Shown in pieces: positions 17,352 through 27,344 of a stretch of DNA of 64,000 bases (its first letter is position 1; each line of letters opens with the position of its first letter). Position numbers and translations under genes: made by a program. The notes under the pieces were generated by a model that did no database searches, was not told the origin of the DNA, and saw nothing but the letters and a program-made list of their open reading frames with translations. The DNA is from Pseudobacteroides cellulosolvens ATCC 35603 = DSM 2933 (GTDB lineage Bacteria > Bacillota > Clostridia > Acetivibrionales > DSM-2933). The stretch spans positions 6,745,501 through 6,809,500 of the forward strand of contig NZ_LGTC01000001.1 in NCBI RefSeq assembly GCF_001262605.1. Reading direction: 5' to 3'.

Positions 17352-19733
17352 ATGAATTATAATATTGTAAAAAAATATTTGGATAAACAAAAGTATAAAG
17401 TTGTTAAAGAATATGATTTTGATAACTCTTCAATTTTATATACAAATGAAATAACTCAAAATAGAAAAATTAAGAAAATATCTGGAGATGAAGAAATAGT
17501 CAGAGCTTACATTTTGTCAAGATTAGTTAATGACTTGGGATATAGACCTGAAAATATAGAAATTGAGAAGGAATATGATATTGGAAGACCGAAAGTAAAT
17601 AAGCCTAGAATCGATATAATAGTTAGAGATAGTAAAGGTAGTGCTTTTTTGTACATTGAGTTAAAAAGCTCTGAAGAATTTGAAAAAGACAAGGATGAAG
17701 TTATTGAGAAGCAATTATATAATCTTGCCTCTCAAGAGAAAGGTCAAGGTGTTAATGTAAAATATCTTGTACTTTACTCGTTTGAAATTGTTAACAATCA
17801 AGTTCAAGACAAATGTATGTTGATCGATTATGAAAAGTATACTTCTTTCGATTCTTGGAAGGAAAAACGAAATTTTGCAGATAAAATTCCTGAAAGATAC
17901 GGAATAGCTCAAAAAGAGCCCTATGTAAAAAGTGGGAAAAAAGATTTGGTAACAAATTACACTTCTTCGTATTTAGACTACATGAGAAAAAATCTACATA
18001 ATGTACTTTGGGGCGGTGGTGGAACAGATGATAATGATGTCTTTGCGTCTCTTACTAATATTATTTTAGCCAAAATACAAGATGAAAGTGAAAAGAAAAA
18101 GGGTGAAAAATATGATTTTCAAACATTTTCCTATACGAAAGAAAATGATGAAATTTTCGAAACCAATGAAGAGCTATTTGATAGAATAAATGCTCTTTAT
18201 AGAAGAGCATTAAAACAAAGGTTGTTTATTTTAGATGAAAGTAGACTTAATAAATCTTACATTATTGATGAGAATAAATTTTCACTTACTAAACTTAAAT
18301 ATGCAGTATCCGAACTTGAGCGTTACTCATTTGTTGATGGGAAAAACAGTTTGGATGGGAAGGATATTTTAGGTGACTTTTTCGAAGGCATAATTCGTGA
18401 AGGATTTAAACAAAGTAAAGGACAGTTTTTTACTCATATTAACATTGTGAAATTTATTCTTTGGGGTTTGCAACTTGATAATCTAGCTATAAAAAGGGTA
18501 AACGAGGATTTAGAAATACCTTATTTGATTGACCCTAGTGCAGGTAGCGGAACATTTTTGATAGAGTATATGAAGTTTATTACCAAAAATCTTAAATACA
18601 AAATGAAAAATAAGCTAGATGAAACTAGAGATGTAGAAGATAAATTTAGTCAATGGTTTTTGCCTGACCATAGGGAAAACAAATGGGCACAAACTTTTAT
18701 TTATGGAGTTGAAATAAATTTTAACTTAGGCACTGCAACAAAGGTTAATATGATACTTCATGGAGATGGTTCTACAAACATATTTGTTAAAGATGGACTT
18801 CTTCCCTTTAAATATTATGATAAAGAAACTGCACCAAACTTTTTGAAGCAATATGAAGAAGATGAAAATTATTCGAATAAAGAAGTAAATCAACAATTTG
18901 ATGTTATTGTTTCTAATCCTCCATTTAGTGTTGATTTGGATAATGAAACAAAAAAGAGTGTCACAAAAGAGTTCATTTTTGGAAGCAAAAAGAATTCAGA
19001 AAACTTGTTTATTGAAAGATGGTATCAACTTCTTAAGCCTAATGGGCGTTTTGGAGTAATTTTACCAGAAAGTGTTTTTGATACAACAGAAAATAAGTAT
19101 ATTAGATTATTTATTTATAAGTATTTTAAGGTAAAGGCAGTTGTTTCATTACCACAACTTACTTTTGAACCATTCACTTCTACTAAAACAAGTATTTTAT
19201 TTGCTCAAAAAAAGACAAAAGCAGAAATTAAAAAATGGAATAAAATTTGGGAAAAGTATTGCGGAGAATGGAATAATATAAAAACAAGAGTTGATAATTT
19301 AATTGCAATTTATAATGGAAAAAAGACTAAGAACAAACTGCCTTCTATTAAAAATCTTACTGAAAGCGAAGAAAGAGATATATTACTAAGAATGTTAAAA
19401 GATCACATGGAGTTAGACGACATTAACCTTTCACCTGTTCAAATAGTTAAAAAGTATGCAGATGAACTTGTAGAGCTTTGTAAATATGATGCTGATACTA
19501 AAGATATTTTTGGTTTTGTAAATACATGGTGGGTATTTGGTGAAGTGGCAAAAGAGCTAAAATACAACATTATTATGGCAGAGGTAGAAAATATAGGTTA
19601 CAAGAGAACTAAAAGAGGCGAAAAAATATTACCAAACGATTTGTTTAGAATTGATATGAATGGTGATATATTAATTGATGATGGCATAATGGAGACAGCA
19701 CTTGATTATATACGACAGATAGATTGGGATTAA
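17352..19733 (+). CDS. Fused nuclease-methyltransferase (BcgI-like RM subunit)
   Basis: 793 residues from MNYNIVKKY, with GGAG upstream. An N-terminal HSDR_N/PD-(D/E)XK nuclease domain has Asp in RIDIIV (about residue 88) and ELK in LYIELKSS (about 103-105). A gamma-class N6-adenine methylase follows: DPSAGSGTFL near residue 394 and NPPF near 521. With the specificity subunit immediately downstream and no helicase-type HsdR, this resembles type IIB/BcgI-like or type IIG enzymes rather than classical type I. It restricts unmodified DNA and protects the host by methylation. Confidence 0.85.
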   Translation: MNYNIVKKYLDKQKYKVVKEYDFDNSSILYTNEITQNRKIKKISGDEEIVRAYILSRLVNDLGYRPENIEIEKEYDIGRPKVNKPRIDIIVRDSKGSAFLYIELKSSEEFEKDKDEVIEKQLYNLASQEKGQGVNVKYLVLYSFEIVNNQVQDKCMLIDYEKYTSFDSWKEKRNFADKIPERYGIAQKEPYVKSGKKDLVTNYTSSYLDYMRKNLHNVLWGGGGTDDNDVFASLTNIILAKIQDESEKKKGEKYDFQTFSYTKENDEIFETNEELFDRINALYRRALKQRLFILDESRLNKSYIIDENKFSLTKLKYAVSELERYSFVDGKNSLDGKDILGDFFEGIIREGFKQSKGQFFTHINIVKFILWGLQLDNLAIKRVNEDLEIPYLIDPSAGSGTFLIEYMKFITKNLKYKMKNKLDETRDVEDKFSQWFLPDHRENKWAQTFIYGVEINFNLGTATKVNMILHGDGSTNIFVKDGLLPFKYYDKETAPNFLKQYEEDENYSNKEVNQQFDVIVSNPPFSVDLDNETKKSVTKEFIFGSKKNSENLFIERWYQLLKPNGRFGVILPESVFDTTENKYIRLFIYKYFKVKAVVSLPQLTFEPFTSTKTSILFAQKKTKAEIKKWNKIWEKYCGEWNNIKTRVDNLIAIYNGKKTKNKLPSIKNLTESEERDILLRMLKDHMELDDINLSPVQIVKKYADELVELCKYDADTKDIFGFVNTWWVFGEVAKELKYNIIMAEVENIGYKRTKRGEKILPNDLFRIDMNGDILIDDGIMETALDYIRQIDWD

Positions 19734-19752
19734 TTATAAAGGGGTAAGGTAT

Positions 19753-21159
19753 ATGGCGTTAAAACAATTTATTATAGATTTTAAAGACTTGTCAATTGAT
19801 CCTAAACTAGGGTTAAAAGATTATGCTCCTCTCTACAAAAACGGAATTAGTCTTAAAAATTTTTTGTTAAATAGAAGTACGAATATTGATATTAGATCAG
19901 GAAGAACACCATCAAGATTCAATGAGCAATATTGGAATGGTGAGCATGAATTTTTAACCATGGCAAATGTTGATACATTAACATTCACAATAAATGAAAT
20001 CTGTGAAGATAAAATTACTGATGTTGCAATTGATGAAGATAAAACGCTCTATAAAACGAAGAAAGATTCCTTAATTATTTCTAATGCTATGACTTTAGGT
20101 TTATCCTTTTTGGTAGATAGATCGGTATATATTAACCAAAATGTTTTTGAGGTAAATTTAGATGAAACTAAAATAAACAAGAAATTTGTATTATGGTATT
20201 TTAATTTAATTATAAGACCGTTATTTCAAAATACATATACATCAAAATATCTCACTAAAGATGAGTTAGGAAGAATTAAATTGCCAAACATTTCAAAAGC
20301 AAAGCAAGATAATATGGTTAAACAAATTGAGCAAATTGAGCAAAGAATAAGATCACTTAAAAAAACAATAGTAAAACCATCCTTTATAATAAATAAAGTA
20401 TTCGAAAGAGAATTTAAGTTTGATGCAACTAAATTTGAAAGTCTAAAACAAGTGAAGTTTTATGAAACTGACTTTATTTCTTTTTCTAACAACAAAGATT
20501 TGCGTCAAAGTGTTAAATTTCACAGAAATGCTGGTGTATTTGTTTATGAACAGTTGAAGTTAATAACAAACAAGAAAATTAAAAATTTTCTTGCTGAACC
20601 AATTGTATTAGGTGCTGGGGTATCTCCTTTAAATTATGATGAAAACGGTGATTATTATTATATTACAATGGCAAATATTAAGAATTGGAAATATGAAAGT
20701 GAAGGTTGTAAACTAGTTTCTAAAGAATATTCAGATAAAAACTTGAATAAAACAGTTTTTAAAAATGACATTTTAATTGCTCGTTCAGGTGAAGGAACTA
20801 TTGGAAAAGTTGCTCTTATTGAAGACGAAAATTTAAATGGAATTTTTGCTGATTTTACTATGAGAATAAGACTAAAGAACTATAACCCTCTTTTTGCATA
20901 CTATTACTTTAGAACGGATTATTTTCAATATCTAGTGGAAATTAACAAAAAAGGTCTAGGAAACAATACAAATATTTTTCCAGTACAAATTCAAGAATTT
21001 CCAATGATAGATATATCGCCATCAAAACAACAATATATAGTCGAGGTAATTGAATCTGAGCTTAATAAACAGAAAGAAATTGAAATGCAAATTCAGAGCG
21101 AACGTAATAAAATCGAAAAAATTTTAAAGTCTACTATTGAAGAGAATTCGTTTAATTAG
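19753..21159 (+). CDS. hsdS: Specificity subunit (HsdS/BcgIB-like)
   Basis: 468 residues with two target-recognition halves. TRD1 contains IRSGRTPSRFNEQYWNGEHEFLTM; TRD2 contains YYYITMANIKNWKYES and ILIARSGEGTIGKV. Each is followed by a helical spacer (KQIEQIEQRIRSLKK; ELNKQKEIEMQIQSERNKIEKIL). It starts 19 nt after the methylase stop codon with AAGGGGT upstream, so the two form an operon. It defines a bipartite recognition site; the specificity cannot be read from the sequence. Confidence 0.87.
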   Translation: MALKQFIIDFKDLSIDPKLGLKDYAPLYKNGISLKNFLLNRSTNIDIRSGRTPSRFNEQYWNGEHEFLTMANVDTLTFTINEICEDKITDVAIDEDKTLYKTKKDSLIISNAMTLGLSFLVDRSVYINQNVFEVNLDETKINKKFVLWYFNLIIRPLFQNTYTSKYLTKDELGRIKLPNISKAKQDNMVKQIEQIEQRIRSLKKTIVKPSFIINKVFEREFKFDATKFESLKQVKFYETDFISFSNNKDLRQSVKFHRNAGVFVYEQLKLITNKKIKNFLAEPIVLGAGVSPLNYDENGDYYYITMANIKNWKYESEGCKLVSKEYSDKNLNKTVFKNDILIARSGEGTIGKVALIEDENLNGIFADFTMRIRLKNYNPLFAYYYFRTDYFQYLVEINKKGLGNNTNIFPVQIQEFPMIDISPSKQQYIVEVIESELNKQKEIEMQIQSERNKIEKILKSTIEENSFN

Positions 21160-21385
21160 ATATTCTAAAGAGTAATAAGATAATTCAAAACACAAAGTGA
21201 TAAGTAATAAAATAAGAAATCAAATAGGGATTATTGCATATTCATGAACATCCGAACGGCAATAGCGAAAGCATCCAAGACAGCAAACCGGAAATATCCG
21301 GAATCAGTGTCTAGATAGCCGAAATACGCAGGATTATTCTTTGAAGATATAAATTCAACACTCTTGGCTCCAAATATATTACTTA
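21160..21385. other. Downstream edge of RM cargo
   Basis: The unique segment ends at 21339, where arm homology resumes. Contains AACGGCAATAGCGAAAGC and an AACCGGAAATATCCGGAATC inverted repeat (21279-21303), of unknown role. Confidence 0.4.
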
Positions 21386-21573
21386 CAGGACAGTAAAGGA
21401 ATACGATAATACTTATTATTATATTCCTTTACTGTCCTGGCTCTGAAAGTCACTGCATAGATACTTTGGAAACAACTTAATAGCCAACTGTAAGAATACT
21501 TAAAGTATGGCTCCATTGGTATTTCTAAATAACGGGGGCAAAAAGCACGGGATTCCGCTCCGTGAGTATCTAA
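21386..21573. repeat. E element at P2 cargo border, right
   Basis: Mirror of 16730-16917. Hairpin 21386-21439 faces the cargo, preceded by ATTACTTACAGG. Confidence 0.7.
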
Positions 21574-21753
21574 TTAAGGACTCAGAAATCATCAATAGTC
21601 TTGTTCTTATAGTATGGTATAAGATTCAAAAAATGCCAAAAAGATAGGTAAGTTAATATAGGCATAAATTTGAAAACTATAATGTTGTAATATTAAGGAA
21701 ATTGATGTCCAATAACTTCTGATAATAATTATATTTCTAAATTGTGTCATTAC

Positions 21754-22389
21754 TTACTCTAAATCATTTTTGTTGGATTTAATATTTTTAAACCAATATT
21801 TATATTTTGCTTTAAGTTTCTCATTTTCTGATGCAGTCATTCTTTTTTTTAGCTCAAATAAAATATCTTTGTTACCTTCATAACATATCCACATGTCAAT
21901 AGCATCTACTATATCATGATGATCATAATTACAAATAGAGCTTTCATAAATATCGATCATAGTTATTAAAGCATTAGTTAGTTGGGTATTTGCAAGTTCC
22001 TCAGCAGCTGTAAATTTTAATGTAATCTCCCTTGAATTTAAAAAATCCTGTAAAAGCTCTTCTCTTCTCTCTGGAAGATACTTGAATAAACAATTCAAAA
22101 GGTAACCTAATCTTTTGTGTAATAGATCTTGTTTTTTGATTGATCTATTTTTATCCAAAGCATTTTCACAATACTTAATAAGAAAATCATTCTTTGACAC
22201 TAATAATAATACTGACCATATAGAGTTCCAAAGTCTTACATCATTTATTGATTCCAAATGTTCAATTAATATTGGTATATCCTCGTCATTAAAAATGTCT
22301 TTTGCATAACTGCCTGACTTTAATTGTTTTTGTATATTATCAATTCCATTAATATCATTGTTTTCAATAAACTTAATTAATTCACTCAT
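21754..22389 (-). CDS. HEAT-like helical protein, P2 right
   Basis: Same protein as 15914-16549. Confidence 0.6.
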   Translation of the reverse strand: MSELIKFIENNDINGIDNIQKQLKSGSYAKDIFNDEDIPILIEHLESINDVRLWNSIWSVLLLVSKNDFLIKYCENALDKNRSIKKQDLLHKRLGYLLNCLFKYLPERREELLQDFLNSREITLKFTAAEELANTQLTNALITMIDIYESSICNYDHHDIVDAIDMWICYEGNKDILFELKKRMTASENEKLKAKYKYWFKNIKSNKNDLE

Positions 22390-22810
22390 ATTATAAATAC
22401 CTCTCCTAACTCAATCTTATTGGAATATGAGTATATTAGTGGTAACTGTTACTTCCAAATTTATTTCTGCACTAGGAGTAAAATATTGTTTAAATTGTAG
22501 GCATTATTTCTTTATGAATATAGTAGCGTCATTGTATTATACATTAAATGCTAATAATCTTAGCAATATTTTTCTCAATTAACTGTAATACAATGATAGC
22601 ATAAAGTTAAGTATAACTAAAGTATTAAGAACTGTGTCCAAAACCTGATGGTTTTCAGAAGAATATAAAAGGCTGGGAAAACTCCCAGCTCAAGTTGATA
22701 GAGATATAGCAATTGGATTTATGTAAACTTTATATTGTATTTTAATAATCCTTCCTTTTCTTGTGACTTTATATTTTCTCCACTGTCCCATTTGATAATA
22801 CTTTGTGTAA

Positions 22811-22993
22811 AAATGATATCATTTAGAACCGGCTCTGATTCTCTAAGTCCACTTTGCAGTGTCTAACTAGCTGCTTATAAGTCTCTCATAATGCTATAAA
22901 GAACGGCTCCGTCAGCGGTTCTAAAGAATGGGGACAAAAGGCCCGGGATTCCGCTTCGTGAGTAGCTTTAAAGCAGCTTCAGAGAAATGCTTA
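22811..22993. repeat. E-like element, P2 right
   Basis: Mirror of 15310-15492. Surrounding 22390-23075 holds no gene. Confidence 0.55.
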
Positions 22994-23075
22994 TAGACTT
23001 CTTTAAATCAGGTGTATATTATTTGGAAAAAGTATCCGATAAAATTGTTATACGAAACTACAAGGAGTTGATAAC

Positions 23076-23198
23076 ATGCCAAATGATATTTCACAGTTGA
23101 AAGTACCAATTGCGGAGTTTCAGTCTGACCCAAACCAGCCCACAAAGTATTTTGATGAAACGGCACTTAGTATGCTTAAATACTTTGAGATTTTTTAA
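23076..23198 (+). pseudogene. Truncated ParB N-terminus, P2 right
   Basis: Mirror of 15105-15227. Confidence 0.8.
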
Positions 23199-23253
23199 TT
23201 AGGACATAAAACAAACGGTTTATTTATCCATTAAATTATAAGGAGGAGTTTTG

Positions 23254-23580
23254 ATGTCATCAATAAAATTAAGTGGTAGTGCAGGTACAGGAAATACAAT
23301 ATTAAACAATTGGCAATTATTTAAATTTAAACATAATAAAACAACATTAACTGAAGATGGTTACATATATAATTTTGATGTAGAATTTAACAATCATAAA
23401 GGTTACATGGTTATTGTTGTAAGCAATGGTCAAGTTGATGAGTCAACAACAATTGATTGTGAATTTGATAGGCCATTAGGTGCATATAATGATACCCCAA
23501 AATTTGATGATGGTTTGTATGTAGTTGCTGAAAAGATGCTAAAAGTTCTTTTGCTAAAACCTTTTGATGTAGATAATTAA
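23254..23580 (+). CDS. Hypothetical 108-aa protein, P2 right
   Basis: Same protein as 14723-15049. Confidence 0.5.
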   Translation: MSSIKLSGSAGTGNTILNNWQLFKFKHNKTTLTEDGYIYNFDVEFNNHKGYMVIVVSNGQVDESTTIDCEFDRPLGAYNDTPKFDDGLYVVAEKMLKVLLLKPFDVDN

Positions 23581-23702
23581 TAGATATATAGGATTTTCTC
23601 TTTTAAAAGTTCTTGGGTTTCTATCATTGCACCTTTGATATTCTCTGCTGGTTTCCAGAATCATATATTGTTATGAAATTTAGTAGTCCCTGATGTTAGA
23701 TA

Positions 23703-24082
23703 CTACTTCGATTTACCTTTCTTTTTAAAAATCTGTGGTAAAATACCTTCATCCCAAAGAGAGTTCAGATATTCATACCACTTGATTCCCCTTTTTCAGG
23801 AACACTAGATATAGGATCATTAAATACATACTCCTTGGAACGAGGAGCACCTCTAAAATGAGTACATTTGCGACAATTATAACACCAGTACCATGATACT
23901 CCTGCAGATGTGCTTATTTCTCGATAGTAATGCCTGATTGAAATTTTACCACATGATGAACATTTCATTTCTGAAGAGTTCTCCAGTGATTTTACTTCAG
24001 AAGCCATTGCATTAATTTCATCCATTGTGAATTCTGTCCAACTCTCAGTATATCTGGTCCACCCCTTTGTCCAATCCTTCAT
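23703..24082 (-). pseudogene. Zinc-ribbon gene, frameshifted copy
   Basis: One G is missing in a five-G run (four here, near 23791-23794) relative to 14220-14600. This shifts the frame after EKG and truncates the protein at 105 residues. A homopolymer sequencing error is as likely as a mutation. Confidence 0.6.
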
Positions 24083-24141
24083 GATTACTCTCCTCTTGAT
24101 CTCAAAAAAGTTGTAAGTACTTTTAATTAAGGCACTTACAT

Positions 24142-24168
24142 TAAGAAGGCCGGAATAATCCGACCTGT
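24142..24168 (-). terminator. Terminator after P2 immunity gene, right
   Basis: Mirror of 14134-14160. Confidence 0.55.
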
Positions 24169-24188
24169 TAAATTAGCTATTTTAATCA

Positions 24189-24884
24189 TCATTCCAATTT
24201 GGACAACCTGTTTGCCATTAACTGGATATATTTTTCTATTTTACTTTCGCTTTGGCCTCTCATTTCCCGCAAAGAAATTACAATATTGTTTTTCTGAAAA
24301 TACAAATAAGTCATGTATGAATCCATCAGTTCGTAAAGGGACTCAGGACTTGCCCTTAATTGGTTTATATATGTTATAAAGTATCTGTCGCTTTCTGTTC
24401 CTCCTTTTTCCATAATACCGTAGTCTTTACCATAAGATTTGTATCTGGAATTATATGACTTGAAAGCACTTTCTACACTATCAAATACTAATATCTTTAC
24501 CTCAAGATGTGATCCTTTATCATCAGTTCCTGTTAACATTTCAGTAATTCCAGCATTATTAACACCATTAGTAGTATTAACTTTTAATTCCTTAAATGAT
24601 TCAATGTCTTCCATAATACCTTTAATGCTTTGTACATTCTGAGATATATGCATTTCACTCAATGGCTTTACATCGATATTCCCTTTCAATCTCACATTTC
24701 TAATGCATACTTTTTTAGAAAAAAGAATCATTATTATTCCTATTAAAATCAACAGAATGCTTAAACCTCTTACTGCATTAAACCCGTTTCTGAACTTAAC
24801 AAGAAGTACAATTCCTACTATTATTAAAATTAAAGATGTAACTATTATAATTAAAAAGCTTATCAATCCATGTCGAAATGCCAT
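24189..24884 (-). CDS. Two-TM membrane protein, P2 right
   Basis: Copy of 13418-14113 with Trp to Arg in ISLREMRG. Confidence 0.6.
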   Translation of the reverse strand: MAFRHGLISFLIIIVTSLILIIVGIVLLVKFRNGFNAVRGLSILLILIGIIMILFSKKVCIRNVRLKGNIDVKPLSEMHISQNVQSIKGIMEDIESFKELKVNTTNGVNNAGITEMLTGTDDKGSHLEVKILVFDSVESAFKSYNSRYKSYGKDYGIMEKGGTESDRYFITYINQLRASPESLYELMDSYMTYLYFQKNNIVISLREMRGQSESKIEKYIQLMANRLSKLE

Positions 24885-24921
24885 AAATCCCCCTCACTCA
24901 TGATATCTATCATAGACTTCT

Positions 24922-25896
24922 CTAAAATGTCTGGCTTTTAGATGCACAGTAATTAACATCCTTCATAAACTGTTTAATAGCGTCTTCAGTCTTTTGTTTT
25001 GTTTTCTTAAACCTTGCACTTCCATGATCATCGCCAGAATCTATCGGGTCATAGCCACCTGCCGGATTTTTTACCAGATCGTAACGTGGATCATCAAAAA
25101 TCTTGATTCTATCATAACCACTGTTGGCATGATGAGCATTCACACCAAGCGGCCCTGTATCCCAGTCCATATGTGCATCAATGTCCTGATAAGGATGTAA
25201 TCCTTTTCCTAATTGCTCAAGAGATTTTTTACGTTGTTTTTCTCTTTCTTCCATTAAGCTTTGTAAACAACTATTTTTTGCTTTTTCTTCTCCCATAAAA
25301 ATCTTTTTCATTTTATAGGAAGATGAATTTTCTATATTAGCTACATTGTTGGCATAATCTTTCTCTGCATTATTCCATGTGTCAACAGACTTTTTATAGT
25401 ATTCTTCAAAATGAAGTTGCCTTGTGTCTACACCAGTACCTTTGTTATGATCGAAATGCCAATGCTGTGTTGCTTTAGCATATGGGCTGGTCATTGGGCT
25501 TGAGTCAACACCTGTATTAGCTTTTCCAACTATTTCTCCATAGTCTGGATTTTCTAGTAAGTTAGAAGCTATGCTTTCAGTAACTCCTCTATGAACGGCA
25601 TCACCCCAATGTCCTGTAGGGTCAACGTAGTTAATGGGATTATTCATAACGTAACTGTAAAGGTTTAAACCATCACCTCTGTAGGTGTCTTCCTGTGTAA
25701 ACCTTCCTACAACTGGATTATAGAATCTAGCTCTAAGGTAATACTGACCTGTTACAGAGTCGTATTGTTCACCAGCATAACGAAAACGGTTATGGATTTG
25801 TTCTTTGGCTTCAACAGTATTACCAAAGGCATCATACTGATACCGATTCACCACTGCACCTGTGCCATCAACCAATGCAGTTACATCACCGTGGCC
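24922..25896 (-). CDS. Headless Rhs tip, P2 right
   Basis: Same product as 12406-13380, again beginning at the GGC of J. Confidence 0.7.
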   Translation of the reverse strand, partial: GHGDVTALVDGTGAVVNRYQYDAFGNTVEAKEQIHNRFRYAGEQYDSVTGQYYLRARFYNPVVGRFTQEDTYRGDGLNLYSYVMNNPINYVDPTGHWGDAVHRGVTESIASNLLENPDYGEIVGKANTGVDSSPMTSPYAKATQHWHFDHNKGTGVDTRQLHFEEYYKKSVDTWNNAEKDYANNVANIENSSSYKMKKIFMGEEKAKNSCLQSLMEEREKQRKKSLEQLGKGLHPYQDIDAHMDWDTGPLGVNAHHANSGYDRIKIFDDPRYDLVKNPAGGYDPIDSGDDHGSARFKKTKQKTEDAIKQFMKDVNYCASKSQTF

Positions 25897-25907
25897 TTAA
25901 TTAGGTA
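25889..25907 (-). other. J site, P2/P3 boundary
   Basis: Minus strand TACCTAATTAAGGCCACGG. Confidence 0.7.
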
Positions 25908-26316
25908 ATATTCTGCTTTAATTTAATCAATTTTTTTAAAGTTTTATCTTTATTTGTAATCATCCATTTTGGATATGTTTCTACTACAGACCTTTCAAAT
26001 TCATCATAAGGTTTCAATATTTTTTGAGAAAACCATTCAATCATATAATCAAGAACTTCTTCATTTACAGCCCATAAAGAATGTCCTTTTAATTTAGTCT
26101 TATACCATAATTCATAATCGTTCCAGTTTTCATCAGATAATTGTTTTATTAAACCACAATTATTACATTGAATTAACTTAGCTCTTAGCTTATGAACTGG
26201 CTCCCTATAAGTACCTGCTGGCACTCCTGGTCCACCCATTACAGCATCAGCTTTTTCCTGCATTTTGGGCATTTCACTGCATAAATGACCTTGTAATCAA
26301 TCTCCAAACCTATCAC
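25901..26316 (-). pseudogene. Zinc-ribbon gene, frameshifted copy
   Basis: Compared with 33788-34204, an A run is five instead of six long (about 26252), breaking the frame just after the first CxxC pair. The remainder is intact from an internal start. Confidence 0.6.
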
Positions 26317-26387
26317 TTCCTTATATTCTGCTACATTTTTTATAGCACTTTGTTATGATGCTCTATACTATAGAAGAAACTCAATTA

Positions 26388-26924
26388 TTACCTATCAAAG
26401 AATATATTTTTACTGCTTGAGCTTAAAGGTATACCAAAGATAATTTTTGCTTCACTGCCTATAAGCTGCATTTTGTTTACGGCTTTTCCCACAGAGAACA
26501 TAACCCTGTTATCGACTCTTGCATCCATTGCGACACTTACAGCTGAACCAACTGCAATACCTAAGTCACCTGTATTAAATGAACATGGATTATCAGGATA
26601 TTTGTTCTTTTCATCACAATTACTGAAACCACATAGCCCGCAGTTTTTAACCCCTACAGGATTTAACTTAGTAGCAATTAACACAAGCACATCAGAACGT
26701 AAGATATTATCAGCATCCCTTATAAAAAAATCAGCTGCTTCACCTTCTTGAACCATTTGTTTCATCATATCAGCAATTTTTACTATTTCATCTTTATCTG
26801 CAATGGATAAAATTAAATTATCAACGCCTCTTGCTTTTGGTGCAGTTCTGGCAGCTATTAGCATCTTCTCAGCAACATTCATCAAAGCTTGTTTTCTTAT
26901 ATCTTCTTCAAATAATATACTCAA
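26388..26924 (-). CDS. DUF2148 ferredoxin-like protein, P3 left
   Basis: Same protein as 33180-33716. Start chosen at TTG behind GGAGGTACAAGC. Confidence 0.75.
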   Translation of the reverse strand: MSILFEEDIRKQALMNVAEKMLIAARTAPKARGVDNLILSIADKDEIVKIADMMKQMVQEGEAADFFIRDADNILRSDVLVLIATKLNPVGVKNCGLCGFSNCDEKNKYPDNPCSFNTGDLGIAVGSAVSVAMDARVDNRVMFSVGKAVNKMQLIGSEAKIIFGIPLSSSSKNIFFDR

Positions 26925-26960
26925 AGCTTGTACCTCCAATATTATTGCGGTAAGCAATTC

Positions 26961-27059
26961 ATGACAGCATATATAAAAGCCCTGTAAAAACAAGGCCCAT
27001 ATATATACTATCATGTGTATTAAGTTTTGGAAACTGTTGGTTTTATATACTTCCGTTAA
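26961..27059 (-). pseudogene. IS110 3'-tail remnant, P3 left
   Basis: Mirror of 33045-33143. Confidence 0.6.
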
Positions 27060-27138
27060 TGTTTTATGTTTTCATGTCAAAAGAATTTTTGATATAATTG
27101 GTAAGTAAATGTTAGTATTTAATGGAATGAGGTTTCAA

Positions 27139-27312
27139 ATGTATTATCTGCTTTATGGAGTACTTGTTGGGGTACTATTTGGTTGCATTGACATGTTTTT
27201 TATAGCACATAGAAAAAGCATAAATACAAAAGGTAATCTATTATGGGCTTTTATAAATAAAGTACTACTTGGATTTTTGATGGGCTTGGCAAAGTTTTTA
27301 ATAAGTAGTTAA
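27139..27312 (+). CDS. Small two-TM membrane protein
   Basis: 57 residues from MYYLLYGVLVG, behind GAGGTTTCAA. Two hydrophobic stretches (residues 2-22 and 37-55) are separated by a basic loop (HRKSINTKG). It points inward, opposite to the other arm genes, and separates the intact IS110 from a remnant tail. Function unknown. Confidence 0.5.
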   Translation: MYYLLYGVLVGVLFGCIDMFFIAHRKSINTKGNLLWAFINKVLLGFLMGLAKFLISS

Positions 27313-27344
27313 TCCATATTTCAGCTATATTAATTACTGATTTA

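Larger units (their letters stand above)
12406..25896. repeat. Palindrome P2 (Rhs-type), arms about 4.56 kb
   Basis: Arms 12406-16963 and 21340-25896, axis near 19151, flank a unique 4.4-kb restriction-modification locus. Visible arm differences include a G deletion near 23795, a W/R substitution near 14034/24268, and a C/T change near 14199/24105. Confidence 0.9.

Noticed and set aside
12406..25896. Simple fold-back read chimera as the sole explanation
   Set aside because: A fold-back has no unique multi-kb centre and would not produce arm boundaries at the same sequence elements in different units; it cannot be excluded for individual junctions.
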